Shown in pieces: positions 1 to 11,112 of a stretch of 64,000 nucleotides of DNA (positions within the stretch are counted from its first letter, which is position 1; every line of letters begins with the position of its first letter). Origin of the DNA: Pantoea sp. Cy-639. GTDB taxonomy: Bacteria > Pseudomonadota > Gammaproteobacteria > Pseudomonadales > Pseudomonadaceae. Under the pieces are notes generated by a model, which was not told the origin of the DNA, searched no databases, and saw only the letters and a list, made by a program, of their open reading frames with translations. The position numbers and the translations under genes were made by a program. The DNA lies in the NCBI RefSeq assembly GCF_011752525.1, contig NZ_VWXI01000003.1:248001-312000 (forward strand), in the 5' to 3' direction.

Positions 1-1236
1 GCGCTGGATATCGTGGGTCGACTGTGCCGTGCGCTGGGCCAGGCCGCGCACCTCGTCGGCGACCACCGCGAAACCGCGCCCCTGGTCGCCAGCCCGCGCC
101 GCCTCGATGGCGGCGTTGAGCGCCAGCAGGTTGGTCTGCTCGGCAATGCCGCGGATCATATCCAACACCCCGGAGATCTCGCTGCTGTGGTTCTCCAGCT
201 GGCGGATCACCTCGCTGGCCTCGACCAGCGACCCGGCCAGGTCCTGGATCGCGCAGCGGTTGCGGTCGACCATGCGGTGCCCGGCCTGGGTCTCGCCCTC
301 GGCCTGGTCGGCGGCCATCGCCGCCATCTGCGCGCTGCTGGCCACCTGGGCGACGCTGGCACTCATCTGGTGGATCGCCGTGGCCACCTGGTCGGCCTCG
401 CTCTGCTGCTCCAGGCTGTTGGCATGGCTGCTGTGCAGGGCATCGACCAGCGAGCCGGAATGCCCGGCCAGCCGCGAAGAGGTGTCGCCGATGCGCCCGA
501 CCACCGCGCCGAGCTGGGCCTTGAGCATGCGCATGGCGAATTCGATCTGCCCCAAGCCATCGCGCCGCCCGGTATACAACTGCTGGCTCAACGGGTTGTC
601 GGCAATGGCCAGGGCCTGGCGACGCAGGCGCTCGAAAGGCCGCAGCAACAGCACTATCGCCACGCTGCTCAAGCCCGCAGCCGCGGCGATTTCCACCAGC
701 GTGACGAGCAAGGGGCGCTCCAGCCACCAGTGGCCGACGCCCATCACCAGCGCCAGCAGCAGTGCCACACCCAGCGACAGTTGCGTGACCAGCCCCAGCA
801 CCGGCAAGCGCTCACGCCAGCTGCGACGCCCCTCGCGCAGGCGCGCATAGCAGCGCTCGGCGGCTTCCACCTGCGCAGCGTCGGGGCGGGTGCGAACCGA
901 CTGGTATTCCAGGGTCTTTCCGCCACTGCTGATCGGCGAGACGAACGCGCTCACCCAGTAGTGGTCGCCGTTCTTGCAGCGGTTCTTCACCAGGCCCATC
1001 CACGAGCGCCCGGCCTTGAGCGTCTGCCACATCTGGGCAAACGCCTGCGGCGGCATGTCCGGGTGGCGCACCACATGGTGGGCCTGGCCGATCAACTCAT
1101 CACGGGTGAAGCCACTGACCCGCTCGAAATCGTCGTTGGCATAGGTGATACGGCTGTCCAGGTCGGTAGTGGACAGGATGTTGGCGTCGCCGGGGTAATC
1201 CACTTCGCGACCGGTAACGGGCAAATTGCACTTCAT
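1..1236 (-). CDS. Aer-like PAS methyl-accepting chemotaxis protein (3' end outside window)
   Basis: Membrane chemoreceptor of the Aer type, which senses redox/energy state through a PAS domain and signals to CheA/CheW. The 412 residues in the window start at the ATG whose complement is 1234-1236. A PAS domain covers about residues 15-115 ([21 protein letters not shown] motifs), two hydrophobic segments lie at about 145-195, and the signalling domain follows with the conserved tip [19 protein letters not shown]. There is no large periplasmic domain, as expected for Aer. The C-terminal end lies beyond base 1. It is divergent from the RND operon. PAS ligand (FAD in Aer) is inferred from family. 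Confidence 0.9.
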   Translation of the reverse strand, partial: MKCNLPVTGREVDYPGDANILSTTDLDSRITYANDDFERVSGFTRDELIGQAHHVVRHPDMPPQAFAQMWQTLKAGRSWMGLVKNRCKNGDHYWVSAFVSPISSGGKTLEYQSVRTRPDAAQVEAAERCYARLREGRRSWRERLPVLGLVTQLSLGVALLLALVMGVGHWWLERPLLVTLVEIAAAAGLSSVAIVLLLRPFERLRRQALAIADNPLSQQLYTGRRDGLGQIEFAMRMLKAQLGAVVGRIGDTSSRLAGHSGSLVDALHSSHANSLEQQSEADQVATAIHQMSASVAQVASSAQMAAMAADQAEGETQAGHRMVDRNRCAIQDLAGSLVEASEVIRQLENHSSEISGVLDMIRGIAEQTNLLALNAAIEAARAGDQGRGFAVVADEVRGLAQRTAQSTHDIQR

Positions 1237-1352
1237 CGGAGGCTCTCGTTGTTGTACGGGAAAATCGGCAGGGCGTACGACTCTAGGGGCAAACGCCGGC
1301 GAAACATTGATCCACGGCAGGCTATTGGCAAATGGCCATCAACGACCCGAAA

Positions 1353-1368
1353 CTGACAGCCATGTCAG
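1353..1368. promoter_or_regulatory. Inverted repeat upstream of RND operon, possible regulator site
   Basis: CTGACA-GCCA-TGTCAG, a perfect 6-bp inverted repeat with a 4-bp spacer, in the 222-bp divergent gap between the Aer-like receptor and the efflux adaptor. It lies about 90 bp before the adaptor start, ahead of a TATAAC (1402-1407) that could be a -10 box. Binding by the OmpR-type regulator encoded downstream (5808-6479) is a guess from position and symmetry. Confidence 0.35.
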
Positions 1369-1458
1369 CCAGGCGTCACCTTGCCGACCCGATCGACACG
1401 CTATAACCCAGATGATCCATAGTCCGTTTCCAGCCCTCCGGCCAAGGTACCCGCCCTG

Positions 1459-2705
1459 ATGCGACGCCCCTCCCGTCCTCTCGTTCTCGCCGCCCTGGCC
1501 CTGGTCCTCCTGGCGGGCAGCGCCGCCTGGCTGGGGCTGCGCCAAGCCCCTCCCAGCCGCGCCGGCGCCAATGCCATCCCGGTACGGGTGGTGAGCGTGG
1601 CCCGTCAGGATGTACCGCGCTACCTCAGCGCCATCGGCTCGGTGCTGTCGCTGCACAATGTCGAGGTCCGCCCGCAGGTCGAGGGCGTGCTGACTCAGGT
1701 GCTGGTCAAGGAGGGACAAGAGGTGAAGGAGGGCGACCTGCTGGCCACCCTCGACGACCGCGCGATCCGCGCCAGCCTCGACCAGGCCCGCGCCGAGCTC
1801 GGCCAGACCCAGGCGCAGTTGCAGGTGGCCAACGTCAATCTGCGGCGCTACCAGTTGCTGAGCACCGACGATGGCGTCTCCAAGCAGACCCTCGACCAGC
1901 AACAGGCGCTGGTCAACCAGTTGCAGGCGACGATCAAGGGCAACCAGGCGGCCATCGACAATGCCACGGTGCAGCTCAGCTACACGCAGATCCGCTCGCC
2001 GGTGACCGGCCGTGTCGGTATCCGCAACGTCGATCCCGGCAACCTGGTGCGCAGCAGCGACGCCCAGGGTCTGTTCAGCGTGACCCAGATCGACCCGATC
2101 GCCGTCGAGTTCGCCCTGCCCCAGCAGCAGCTACCGACCCTGCAAGCGCTGCTCAAGGCGGCGAAACCCGCCGAAGTCGAGGCCTACATGGACGCCGACG
2201 GCGAGCGCAGCCTGCTCGACAAAGGCCACCTGATGCTGATCGACAACCAGGTCTCGGCCAACACCGGCACGGTGCGGGTCAAGGCCGAGTTCGACAACCA
2301 GGACGGTCGCCTGTGGCCAGGCCAGCTGGTCACCGTGCGCCTGCGCACGACGCTGGAGGAGAACGCCCTGGTGGTTCCGCCGCCGGTGGTGCAGCGCAGC
2401 CTCGACGGCCACTTCGTCTATCGCCTGGACGGCGACACGGTCAGCGCCGTGCCGGTCAAGGTGCTGTACCAGGACAGCACGCTGAACATCGTGGCCGGGG
2501 TCGAGGCTGGGGACTGCCTGGTGCTCGACGGCCAGTCGCGGCTCAAGCCCGGCAGCCGGGTGGAACTCAGTGGCGAGTCGCAGTGCCTGGCAGAAGGCAA
2601 TCGCGGGGCAAGCCCGCGCCCACGCAAACAGCTTCAAGACGTGGGAGCAGGCGAGCCCCGCGATGAGGCCCTTATCGACAACGCCAACGCCGAGGCGAGC
2701 CAGCC

Positions 2706-2709
<4 letters not shown>
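1459..2709 (+). CDS. RND efflux periplasmic adaptor (membrane fusion protein)
   Basis: Periplasmic adaptor of an RND multidrug efflux pump, linking the inner-membrane pump to an outer-membrane channel. 416 aa. An N-terminal hydrophobic anchor (about residues 8-27) is followed by the lipoyl/barrel-sandwich half-motifs (VEVRPQVEGVL and TQIRSPVTGRVG), a coiled-coil hairpin at about 110-175, and the beta-barrel and membrane-proximal domains (WPGQLVTVRL). It resembles the MdtA/MuxA group. The stop overlaps the pump ATG as ATGA, implying translational coupling. The last 30-odd residues (from about residue 380) are not typical: they are encoded by an inverted REP pair at 2600-2664, so the C-terminus looks like a recent, probably disordered, extension. 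No outer-membrane factor gene is adjacent. Confidence 0.93.
2600..2664. repeat. Inverted REP pair inside the adaptor coding sequence
   Basis: Two REP copies of the Pseudomonas type in opposite orientation (2600-2623 and 2641-2664), each carrying the GCGGGGC core and ending in GTGGGA/CCCAC, separated by 17 bases. They form a BIME-like doublet entirely within the translated 3' end of the adaptor gene. REPs are normally intergenic, so this one has been incorporated into coding sequence. Confidence 0.8.
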
Positions 2710-5798
<3,089 letters not shown>

Positions 5799-5807
5799 GA
5801 CAAGACC

Positions 5808-6479
5808 ATGCGTGTGCTGATCATCGAAGACGAAGAGAAAACCGCCGACTACCTGCATCGCGGCCTGACCGAGCAGGGCTTCACCGTCGACCTGGCACGG
5901 GACGGCATCGACGGCCTGCACCTGGCGCTGGAGGGGGACTACGCGGTGATCGTGCTCGACGTCATGCTCCCCGGCCTGGACGGCTACGGTGTGCTGCGCG
6001 CGCTGCGGGCGCGCAAGCAGACGCCGGTGATCATGCTCACCGCACGCGAGCGGGTCGAGGACCGCATCCACGGCCTGCGCGAAGGCGCCGACGACTACCT
6101 GGGCAAGCCCTTCTCGTTCCTCGAGCTGGTCGCCCGGCTGCAGGCCCTGACCCGGCGCAGCGCCAGCCACGAGCCGCTGCAGATCCAGGTCGGCGACCTG
6201 TGGATCGACCTGATGGCACGCAAGGCGACCCGCGCCGGTGCTCGCCTGGAGCTGACCGCCAAGGAGTTCTCGCTGCTCAGCGTGCTGGCTCGCCGGCAAG
6301 GCGAGATCCTGTCCAAGACCGCCATTGCCGAGCTGGTCTGGGACATCAATTTCGACAGCGATGCCAATGTCGTCGAGGTGGCCATCAAGCGCTTGCGTGC
6401 CAAGCTCGACGGGCCGTTCGACAACAAGCTGCTGCACACCATCCGGGGGATGGGCTATGTCCTGGAAAACCGTGGCTGA
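5808..6479 (+). CDS. OmpR-family response regulator, heavy-metal (CopR/CusR-like) group
   Basis: DNA-binding response regulator, 223 aa. The receiver domain has the acidic pair IEDEE (residues 6-10), phospho-acceptor D51 in VLDVMLPG and the conserved lysine in LGKPF. The C-terminal half (about 125-223) is a winged helix with the KEFSLLSVLARRQGEILSKT block typical of the CopR/CusR/IrlR group. It starts 9 bp after the pump stop, so it belongs to the same operon. Its partner kinase is downstream across a 243-bp repetitive gap. It likely controls its own operon; the inducing signal is unknown, since the regulator type suggests metals while the pump type suggests organic compounds. Confidence 0.93.
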   Translation: MRVLIIEDEEKTADYLHRGLTEQGFTVDLARDGIDGLHLALEGDYAVIVLDVMLPGLDGYGVLRALRARKQTPVIMLTARERVEDRIHGLREGADDYLGKPFSFLELVARLQALTRRSASHEPLQIQVGDLWIDLMARKATRAGARLELTAKEFSLLSVLARRQGEILSKTAIAELVWDINFDSDANVVEVAIKRLRAKLDGPFDNKLLHTIRGMGYVLENRG

Positions 6480-6503
6480 CGCGGCTGGGGCCGCTTTGCG
6501 CCC

Positions 6504-6700
6504 CATCGCTGGCTGCGCCAGCTCCCACAACATAAGCCCTGTTAGAGCTGTGGGGGCTGTGAGAACTGTGGGGGCTGTGGGAGCAGTGGGAGCAGTGGGA
6601 GCAGTGGGAGCAGTGGGAGCAGTGGGAGCAGTGGGAGCAGTGGGAGCAGTGGGAGCAGTGGGAGCAGTGAACACTGTGGGAGCTGGCGAAGCCAGCGATG
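6504..6700. repeat. Inverted REP pair bracketing a minisatellite
   Basis: Arms at 6504-6529 and 6675-6700 are reverse complements over 26 bp with a single mismatch. Each arm is a REP half-element with its own internal hairpin (GCTGG-CTGCG/TTCG-CCAGC) and ends in the CTCCCACA/TGTGGGAG tail. They enclose 145 bp occupied mainly by 9-bp tandem repeats. Transcribed through, the two arms would form one long stem with the repeats in the loop. A further C/G-rich piece (6483-6503) may belong to the left REP. Confidence 0.85.
6547..6681. repeat. 9-bp tandem repeat (minisatellite), about 15 units
   Basis: Unit GCAGTGGGA, nine perfect tandem copies at 6583-6663, flanked by four degenerate units on the left (6547-6582, e.g. 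GCTGTGGGG) and two on the right (6664-6681). It lies between the response-regulator stop (6479) and the kinase start (6723). The unit shares its GTGGGAGC string with the REP tail, suggesting expansion by slippage from a REP end. Because the unit is 9 bp, several frames stay open across it (Val-Gly-Ala or Leu-Leu-Pro repeats); no start or Shine-Dalgarno supports translation. Confidence 0.95.
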
Positions 6701-6722
6701 GCCCAGCCAAGGTAATTGCCCG

Positions 6723-8162
6723 ATGAACCAGCCAGCCAACCACCCCTCCAGCGCTGCGCCTGCGAAAGCCGGCAACTCCATCGCCCTGCGCCTGTCAGCC
6801 CTGTTCACCCTGGTGGCGCTGGGCGTGTTCGTGCTGATCGGCAGCGCTCTGTACCGCCAGGTCGACCGCAGCCTCGACCTGCTCCCCCAGGCCGAGCTGG
6901 ACGCACGCTTCAGCGTGCTCGAGTCCACCCTCAACCGCTATGGCACCCCCGAGCACTGGGCCAAGATCAACAACAAGCTCAACCTGCTCGGCGAAGAGGA
7001 CCGGCGCATCCGCTTCTGGGTGGTGAGCAGCGATCCGGCCTACGAGTACGGCCACCCCAGCGAGCAGGTCCGCGCCCTTGCCGAAGGCCCGCAGGGTATG
7101 CGTGACCTGCGCCTGGACGACAGTCCCTACCCGTACAAGGTGCTGGTCAGTGCCTTGCCGGCCCTGGGCGAGCGCCCGCCGCTGCGATTTCTGATCGGCA
7201 TCGACACCGAGACGTTCTGGCAAGCCCAGCACAGCCTGCTGGTGGCCATCGTCGGCCTGGCGGCGCTGGGCGTGCTGCTGGCCTCGCTGCTCAGCTACTG
7301 GGTCGCGCGCATCGGCCTCAAGCCCTTGCGAGCCCTCTCGGACGAAGCCCAGACCCTCGCCCCGCCGCGCCTCGACGGACGCCTGCAGACCCAGGACCTG
7401 CCTCCGGAACTGGCGCAGTTCGCCAGTGCCTTCAACGCCGCCCTCGACCGGGTCAGCCAAGCCTATTCCCAGCTCGAAGCCTTCAACGCCGACGTCGCCC
7501 ACGAACTGCGCTCGCCGCTGACCAACCTGATCGGCCAGACCCAGGTCGCCCTCACCCGCGGTCGCAGCGCCGAGCACTACTTCGAGGTGCTGCAATCGAA
7601 CCTCGAGGAGCTGGAGCGCCTGCGCAGCATCATCAACGACATGCTGTTCCTCGCCAGCGCCGACCAGGGCAGCAAGGCCACCGCACTGGCCCAGGCGTCG
7701 CTGGCCGAGGAAGTGGCCACCACCCTGGACTACCTCGACTACATTCTCGAGGACGCCCAGGTCAGCGTCACGGTCAGCGGCGACGCCCAGGCGCGCATCG
7801 AAAAGGCCCAACTGCGCCGGGCGCTGATCAACCTGCTGAACAACGCCGTGCAACACACCGCGCCGCGGCAGGTGATCCAGGTGCGCATCGAGACACAGGC
7901 GGAACAGGTGAGCATCGCCGTGAGCAACCCTGGCCCGGCGATCGCCGACGAGCACCTGGCAATGCTGTTCGAACGCTTCTACCGGGTCGATGCCGCGCGC
8001 AGCAACAGCGGGGGTGGCAACCATGGCCTGGGGCTGGCGATCGTCAAGGCCATCGCCGTGATGCATGGCGGCACGGTGTTCGTCAGCAGCGAAGGCGGCA
8101 CCAATACCTTTGGCATCAACCTGCCAAATGCTCAACGACGCGGGTTTGCGGTAAGTATCTGA
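6723..8162 (+). CDS. Heavy-metal-type sensor histidine kinase (CusS/IrlS-like)
   Basis: Inner-membrane sensor kinase, 479 aa, partner of the regulator at 5808-6479. TM1 is at about residues 25-45, a periplasmic sensor region follows to about 170, TM2 is at about 172-195, then HAMP. The H-box FNADVAHELRSPLTNLIG has its phospho-accepting His at about residue 260. N-, G1- and G2-box motifs (NLLNNAVQHT, ERFYRVDAARS, HGLGLAIVKAI) complete the catalytic domain. The ATG at 6723 is preceded by AAGG at about 6709. Separation from the regulator by a hairpin-forming repeat could lower its expression relative to the upstream genes. Confidence 0.92.
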   Translation: MNQPANHPSSAAPAKAGNSIALRLSALFTLVALGVFVLIGSALYRQVDRSLDLLPQAELDARFSVLESTLNRYGTPEHWAKINNKLNLLGEEDRRIRFWVVSSDPAYEYGHPSEQVRALAEGPQGMRDLRLDDSPYPYKVLVSALPALGERPPLRFLIGIDTETFWQAQHSLLVAIVGLAALGVLLASLLSYWVARIGLKPLRALSDEAQTLAPPRLDGRLQTQDLPPELAQFASAFNAALDRVSQAYSQLEAFNADVAHELRSPLTNLIGQTQVALTRGRSAEHYFEVLQSNLEELERLRSIINDMLFLASADQGSKATALAQASLAEEVATTLDYLDYILEDAQVSVTVSGDAQARIEKAQLRRALINLLNNAVQHTAPRQVIQVRIETQAEQVSIAVSNPGPAIADEHLAMLFERFYRVDAARSNSGGGNHGLGLAIVKAIAVMHGGTVFVSSEGGTNTFGINLPNAQRRGFAVSI

Positions 8163-8293
8163 AGTACTTCCGAACGATCGTTACTTTTTTTGCAAGAGTG
8201 CTTATCTGAACACCCTCTGTTTCCAGGGTCTTTCCAGGACTAACTTTAGCCCTGTCTCCATTAGCACTTGCCCCGCAAGAAGGTTGCATCGAA

Positions 8294-8518
8294 ATGTCCA
8301 ACAGTATGGGTGTTGCCAGCGTCTTCGTCCTGTCTTCCCTGTTGTTGTCGCCCCTGGCCATGGCTGAAGAATCACCGGCCTTCGTTGCCCGCAACGCGGC
8401 ACTTGCCAGCGTTCATCAAGAGGCCCGCGAGGCCTACGCCACGCAACCTGCCGATGCAGTGAAAGACGCACAGCAGACTGCCTCGAAAGTTTCCGCAGAG
8501 ACCAACTCCGATAGTTGA
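8294..8518 (+). CDS. Small secreted protein of unknown function
   Basis: 74 aa. Residues 1-24 form a clear signal peptide (hydrophobic VFVLSSLLLSPLAMA with predicted cleavage after AMA), leaving a charged, Ala-rich mature part of about 50 residues with no cysteine. I do not recognise a family. The start ATG has AAGAAGG 10 bp upstream, which is far but plausible. A strong terminator follows at 8593-8620, so it is probably monocistronic. The 130-bp gap after the kinase gene holds a T-rich stretch and a GAAGTACTTC palindrome (8161-8170) at the kinase stop. Confidence 0.7.
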   Translation: MSNSMGVASVFVLSSLLLSPLAMAEESPAFVARNAALASVHQEAREAYATQPADAVKDAQQTASKVSAETNSDS

Positions 8519-8592
8519 TCGCTTGCCTTGCAGTTTCTAGTTTTCCCTTGGCTACACCATGGGCACCGCCTGTGACGATATGTTAGCCTTTC

Positions 8593-8620
8593 AAAGCCGC
8601 TGCCAATCAGCGGCTTTTTT
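8593..8620 (+). terminator. Rho-independent terminator
   Basis: Ten-bp stem AAAGCCGCTG / CAGCGGCTTT with loop CCAAT, running into T6. It ends the transcript of the small secreted protein. Confidence 0.9.
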
Positions 8621-8722
8621 TATGTGCAGAAAATATCAGCCAGGTTGTTACGTTCATTCTAAGAAAGCAGCAATCCCGACAATAAAAACTGCCCCACTGT
8701 CAGACCAAAGGAGCTCGTACCG

Positions 8723-10033
8723 GTGTCCTCCGTGTATCGTTTTACCCCGCTGTTCGTTGCATTGGCCGCAACGATGCCGTTCGCTGCCCAGGCCGATGAA
8801 GACAAGGCTGATGGCTTCATCGAAGGTTCCACGCTGAACCTGCACCTGCGCAATGCGTACTTCAACCGCAACGAGAAGAACCACAAGATCGAGGACAAGC
8901 GCGAGTGGGGCCAAGGCGCCGTGGCGCGCTTCGAGTCTGGCTACACCCAGGGCACCATCGGCTTCGGTCTCGATGCCCACGCCATGGTCGGCCTGAAACT
9001 GGACGGCGGTTCCGGCCATGCCGGCACCTCGATCCTGCCGAGCGAACCGGGCGACAAGTCCCGCCATGAGTTCTCCACCGCCGGTGGCGCGATCAAGCTC
9101 AAGGGCTTCGACACCGAACTCAAGGCCGGTGACCTGTTCCTCACCAACCCGGTGATCGCCGGCGGCGAGAGCCGCATGCTGCCGCAGACCTTCCGCGGCG
9201 TCGCGGTGACCAACCGCAGCGTCGACGGGCTGATGCTCGAAGGCGGCAAGGTCAGCTTCACCAAGCCGTACAACCAGAGCGGCCACCGCCGCATCAACAC
9301 CTACTACAGCAACCAGACTCCGGAGCAGAACAGCCAGAACCTGAGCTGGGCCGGCGCCTCGTGGAGCGGCACCGAGCACGTCACCGCCAATGTCTACGCC
9401 GCCGAGCTCAAGGACATCTGGAACCAGTACTACGCCGACTTCGACTACACCTACGAAGTCAACGACCTGGTCAGCCTGAACCCGGGCGTGCACTTCTACC
9501 ACACCCAGGACACCGGCCAGTCGAAGCTGGGCAGCATCGACAACAACACCTGGAGCGTGCACTTCACCGTGGCCGCCGGGTACCACAGCGTCACCGCCGC
9601 CTACCAGCGGGTCAACGGCAACACGCCGTTCGACTACATCAACCTCGGTGACAGCATCTACCTGGACAACTCGCGCATGTACTCGGACTTCAACGCGCCG
9701 AACGAGCGCTCGTGGAAGCTGCAGTACGACTACGACTTCGCCGGCCTCGGCGTACCTGGCCTGACCTCGTCGCTGTCGTACTCGCGCGGCAAGGCCGACC
9801 TGACCAAGGCCAGCCAGGACACCCAGTTCTATGATTTCTACAACCCGGACGGCAAGAACGCGCGCCACTGGGAACGTGACTTCGACCTGAAGTACGTGTT
9901 CCAGGAAGGCCAGCTCAAGGACCTGTCGGTCCTGCTGCGCTACTCCACCCACCGCGCCAATGCTGCCTATGCCAGCAACCAGGACAACGACGAGTTCCGC
10001 GTGATCGTGGACTACCCGATCAACGTGTTCTGA
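8723..10033 (+). CDS. OprD-family outer-membrane porin
   Basis: Substrate-specific outer-membrane channel, 436 aa. The start is a GTG at 8723, chosen because AAGGAG lies at 8707-8712 with ideal spacing and a signal peptide ([19 protein letters not shown]) follows at once. The mature N-terminus [21 protein letters not shown] and the [27 protein letters not shown] block are hallmarks of the OprD/OpdK superfamily; the C-terminus ends in an aromatic residue (INVF) as beta-barrel assembly requires. It is closest in feel to the OprE/OprQ branch, but which substrate (amino or organic acid) is not determinable here. A G+C hairpin terminator follows. Confidence 0.92.
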   Translation: MSSVYRFTPLFVALAATMPFAAQADEDKADGFIEGSTLNLHLRNAYFNRNEKNHKIEDKREWGQGAVARFESGYTQGTIGFGLDAHAMVGLKLDGGSGHAGTSILPSEPGDKSRHEFSTAGGAIKLKGFDTELKAGDLFLTNPVIAGGESRMLPQTFRGVAVTNRSVDGLMLEGGKVSFTKPYNQSGHRRINTYYSNQTPEQNSQNLSWAGASWSGTEHVTANVYAAELKDIWNQYYADFDYTYEVNDLVSLNPGVHFYHTQDTGQSKLGSIDNNTWSVHFTVAAGYHSVTAAYQRVNGNTPFDYINLGDSIYLDNSRMYSDFNAPNERSWKLQYDYDFAGLGVPGLTSSLSYSRGKADLTKASQDTQFYDFYNPDGKNARHWERDFDLKYVFQEGQLKDLSVLLRYSTHRANAAYASNQDNDEFRVIVDYPINVF

Positions 10034-10055
10034 TCCCGCCAGCCTTGCCGGCGAA

Positions 10056-10076
10056 GGGCCGCAACGCGGCCCTTTT
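10056..10076 (+). terminator. Terminator after OprD-family porin
   Basis: GGGCCGC-AAC-GCGGCCC followed by TTTTC. It sits between the convergent porin and DUF3077-like genes and overlaps the end of the latter by one base. Confidence 0.75.
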
Positions 10077-10273
10077 CACTGACGCCTGCCCAGGCCGTTC
10101 CCGAGGTCATTGATCAGTGCCTTGGCCATGGCGCTGAGAATCCGCGCCGCACTCCCCGCCAACAGGTCTCCTTCCATTTCCGCTTCGGTGGTCAGGTGCA
10201 GGATGCAGCCCTGCAGCATCGACAACTCATCGAACGCCCGGTCGAACGGTACGCCCGCAGCACCCGGAAGCAT
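10076..10273 (-). CDS. DUF3077-like small protein, 5' end possibly frameshifted
   Basis: Small Pseudomonas protein of the DUF3077 type: GVPFDRAFDELSMLQGCI followed by MAKALINDLG matches the pattern of that family (from memory). The open frame that contains this core has its first ATG at 10273, without a ribosome site. In contrast, an ATG at 10326 overlaps the upstream gene's TGA (ATGA) and opens a different frame reading MSESPERG and TFLECFR before it diverges. One extra G in the run at about 10252-10254 would join both into one protein of about 83 aa. So this is either a short gene starting at 10273 or a frameshifted one starting at 10326. Function unknown. Confidence 0.55.
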   Translation of the reverse strand: MLPGAAGVPFDRAFDELSMLQGCILHLTTEAEMEGDLLAGSAARILSAMAKALINDLGNGLGRRQ

Positions 10274-10322
10274 TCGAGAAAAGTCTCCACGCCCTCGGTC
10301 ACGCCCCTTTCAGGGCTTTCGC

Positions 10323-10562
10323 TCATGGCCTCACCTCCAGCGACCGAGCATGGTCGAACAGGCAGTGGAGCAGTTGGGCGAGTATCGCGAGATCGTCGAG
10401 CAGGACAGCTGGGCGGACGTCGTCGTCGAACGACAGGTAGACCTCGGCGGTTCCGGTGAAGGCGTTCATCAATGGCAGCGCATGCTCGCGGACTTGCGTG
10501 AGGGTCAGGTGCTCGATCATCGAGAGGTAGGGGATGGGTGAATCAGGTACACGCTTGTTCAT
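10323..10562 (-). CDS. Small DUF3077-like Pseudomonas protein
   Basis: 79 aa starting MNKRVPDSPIPYLSM. The pattern (short Pro-rich N-terminus, one helical LTLTQVREHALPLMNAFTGTAEV stretch, then a Leu-rich helix) fits small Pseudomonas proteins of the DUF3077/DUF6124 sort, which often occur in tandem; family assignment is from memory. ATG at 10562 is preferred over the in-frame TTG two codons earlier. Its TGA overlaps a downstream ATG. It lies just behind a long, apparently structured leader (10563-10835), so expression may be controlled at RNA level. Confidence 0.6.
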   Translation of the reverse strand: MNKRVPDSPIPYLSMIEHLTLTQVREHALPLMNAFTGTAEVYLSFDDDVRPAVLLDDLAILAQLLHCLFDHARSLEVRP

Positions 10563-10835
10563 CTGCAATTTCCACTGTCATAGGCATGAATGGAAACTGC
10601 CAGCTCATCCTTTCTCACGAGACAAGGGTGGCAGCCGTACACAGGGTGAGAAAACCGAGGACACTGGAACCCGGCCAGACCGAAGTCTGCCCATGCACGG
10701 CTGCCGTAACAGGAGGCGGTACCAACATCGTTCAGGTTTCTCACACCCGATCACCCCAATGGCGACCCAGCGACGTTATCCCTGATGTGATTCCCGGCCT
10801 ATCCGGAGCCTTCCGGCAGGCGCGTAGGATAGGTC
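10563..10835 (-). ncRNA. Candidate structured RNA leader upstream of DUF3077-like genes
   Basis: On the minus strand, in 5' to 3' order: a CCTATCC/GGATAGG stem (10827-10833 with 10798-10804) enclosing GCC-GGAA-GGC, a GNRA-capped hairpin; a GTGAGAAA segment (10737-10744); ACGGCAGCCGT; CAGAC-TTCG-GTCTG (10676-10689), the hyperstable cUUCGg hairpin; and TTTCTCAC (10646-10653), which can pair either with the upstream GTGAGAAA or with a second copy at 10611-10618. GGCAGCCGT (10697-10705, minus sense) pairs with ACGGCTGCC (10630-10638). Two GNRA/UUCG tetraloops plus mutually exclusive stems suggest a regulatory RNA. I have an unverified impression of related sequences elsewhere in Pseudomonas. A 61-codon open frame with five Cys crosses part of it. 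Confidence 0.5.
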
Positions 10836-11112
10836 CCAGACACCACCTGACTGAAGGACGCAGTTGCAAATTCGGAAATGTCGTACGGTATTGCCACGAT
10901 CTGCGAAATACGTGGGAGCTGACCAAGCCTGCAATGGCGCGCGCAGCGCTCCCCGCTGCTGAAACGAAACGCCCTCCCCACGATCGCCAACTGAATCATT
11001 TCCGTCGGATCGAACACCTTAAATCTTGTCCGACAATCACCGCTTCCCTAGAATATCGCCGCCGCGTAACAGCCATACCTTCACGGACAGAGGGGCTTAT
11101 GCAGTAGCGAGC

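Noticed and set aside
6325..6726. Plus-strand open frame with Val-Gly-Ala repeats across the minisatellite
   Set aside because: It is a 9-bp repeat read in a frame; no ribosome site and no conserved domain.
10559..10744. 61-codon Cys-containing minus-strand open frame within the proposed RNA leader
   Set aside because: No ribosome site; the sequence is better explained by paired stems. Kept as an alternative in the leader entry.
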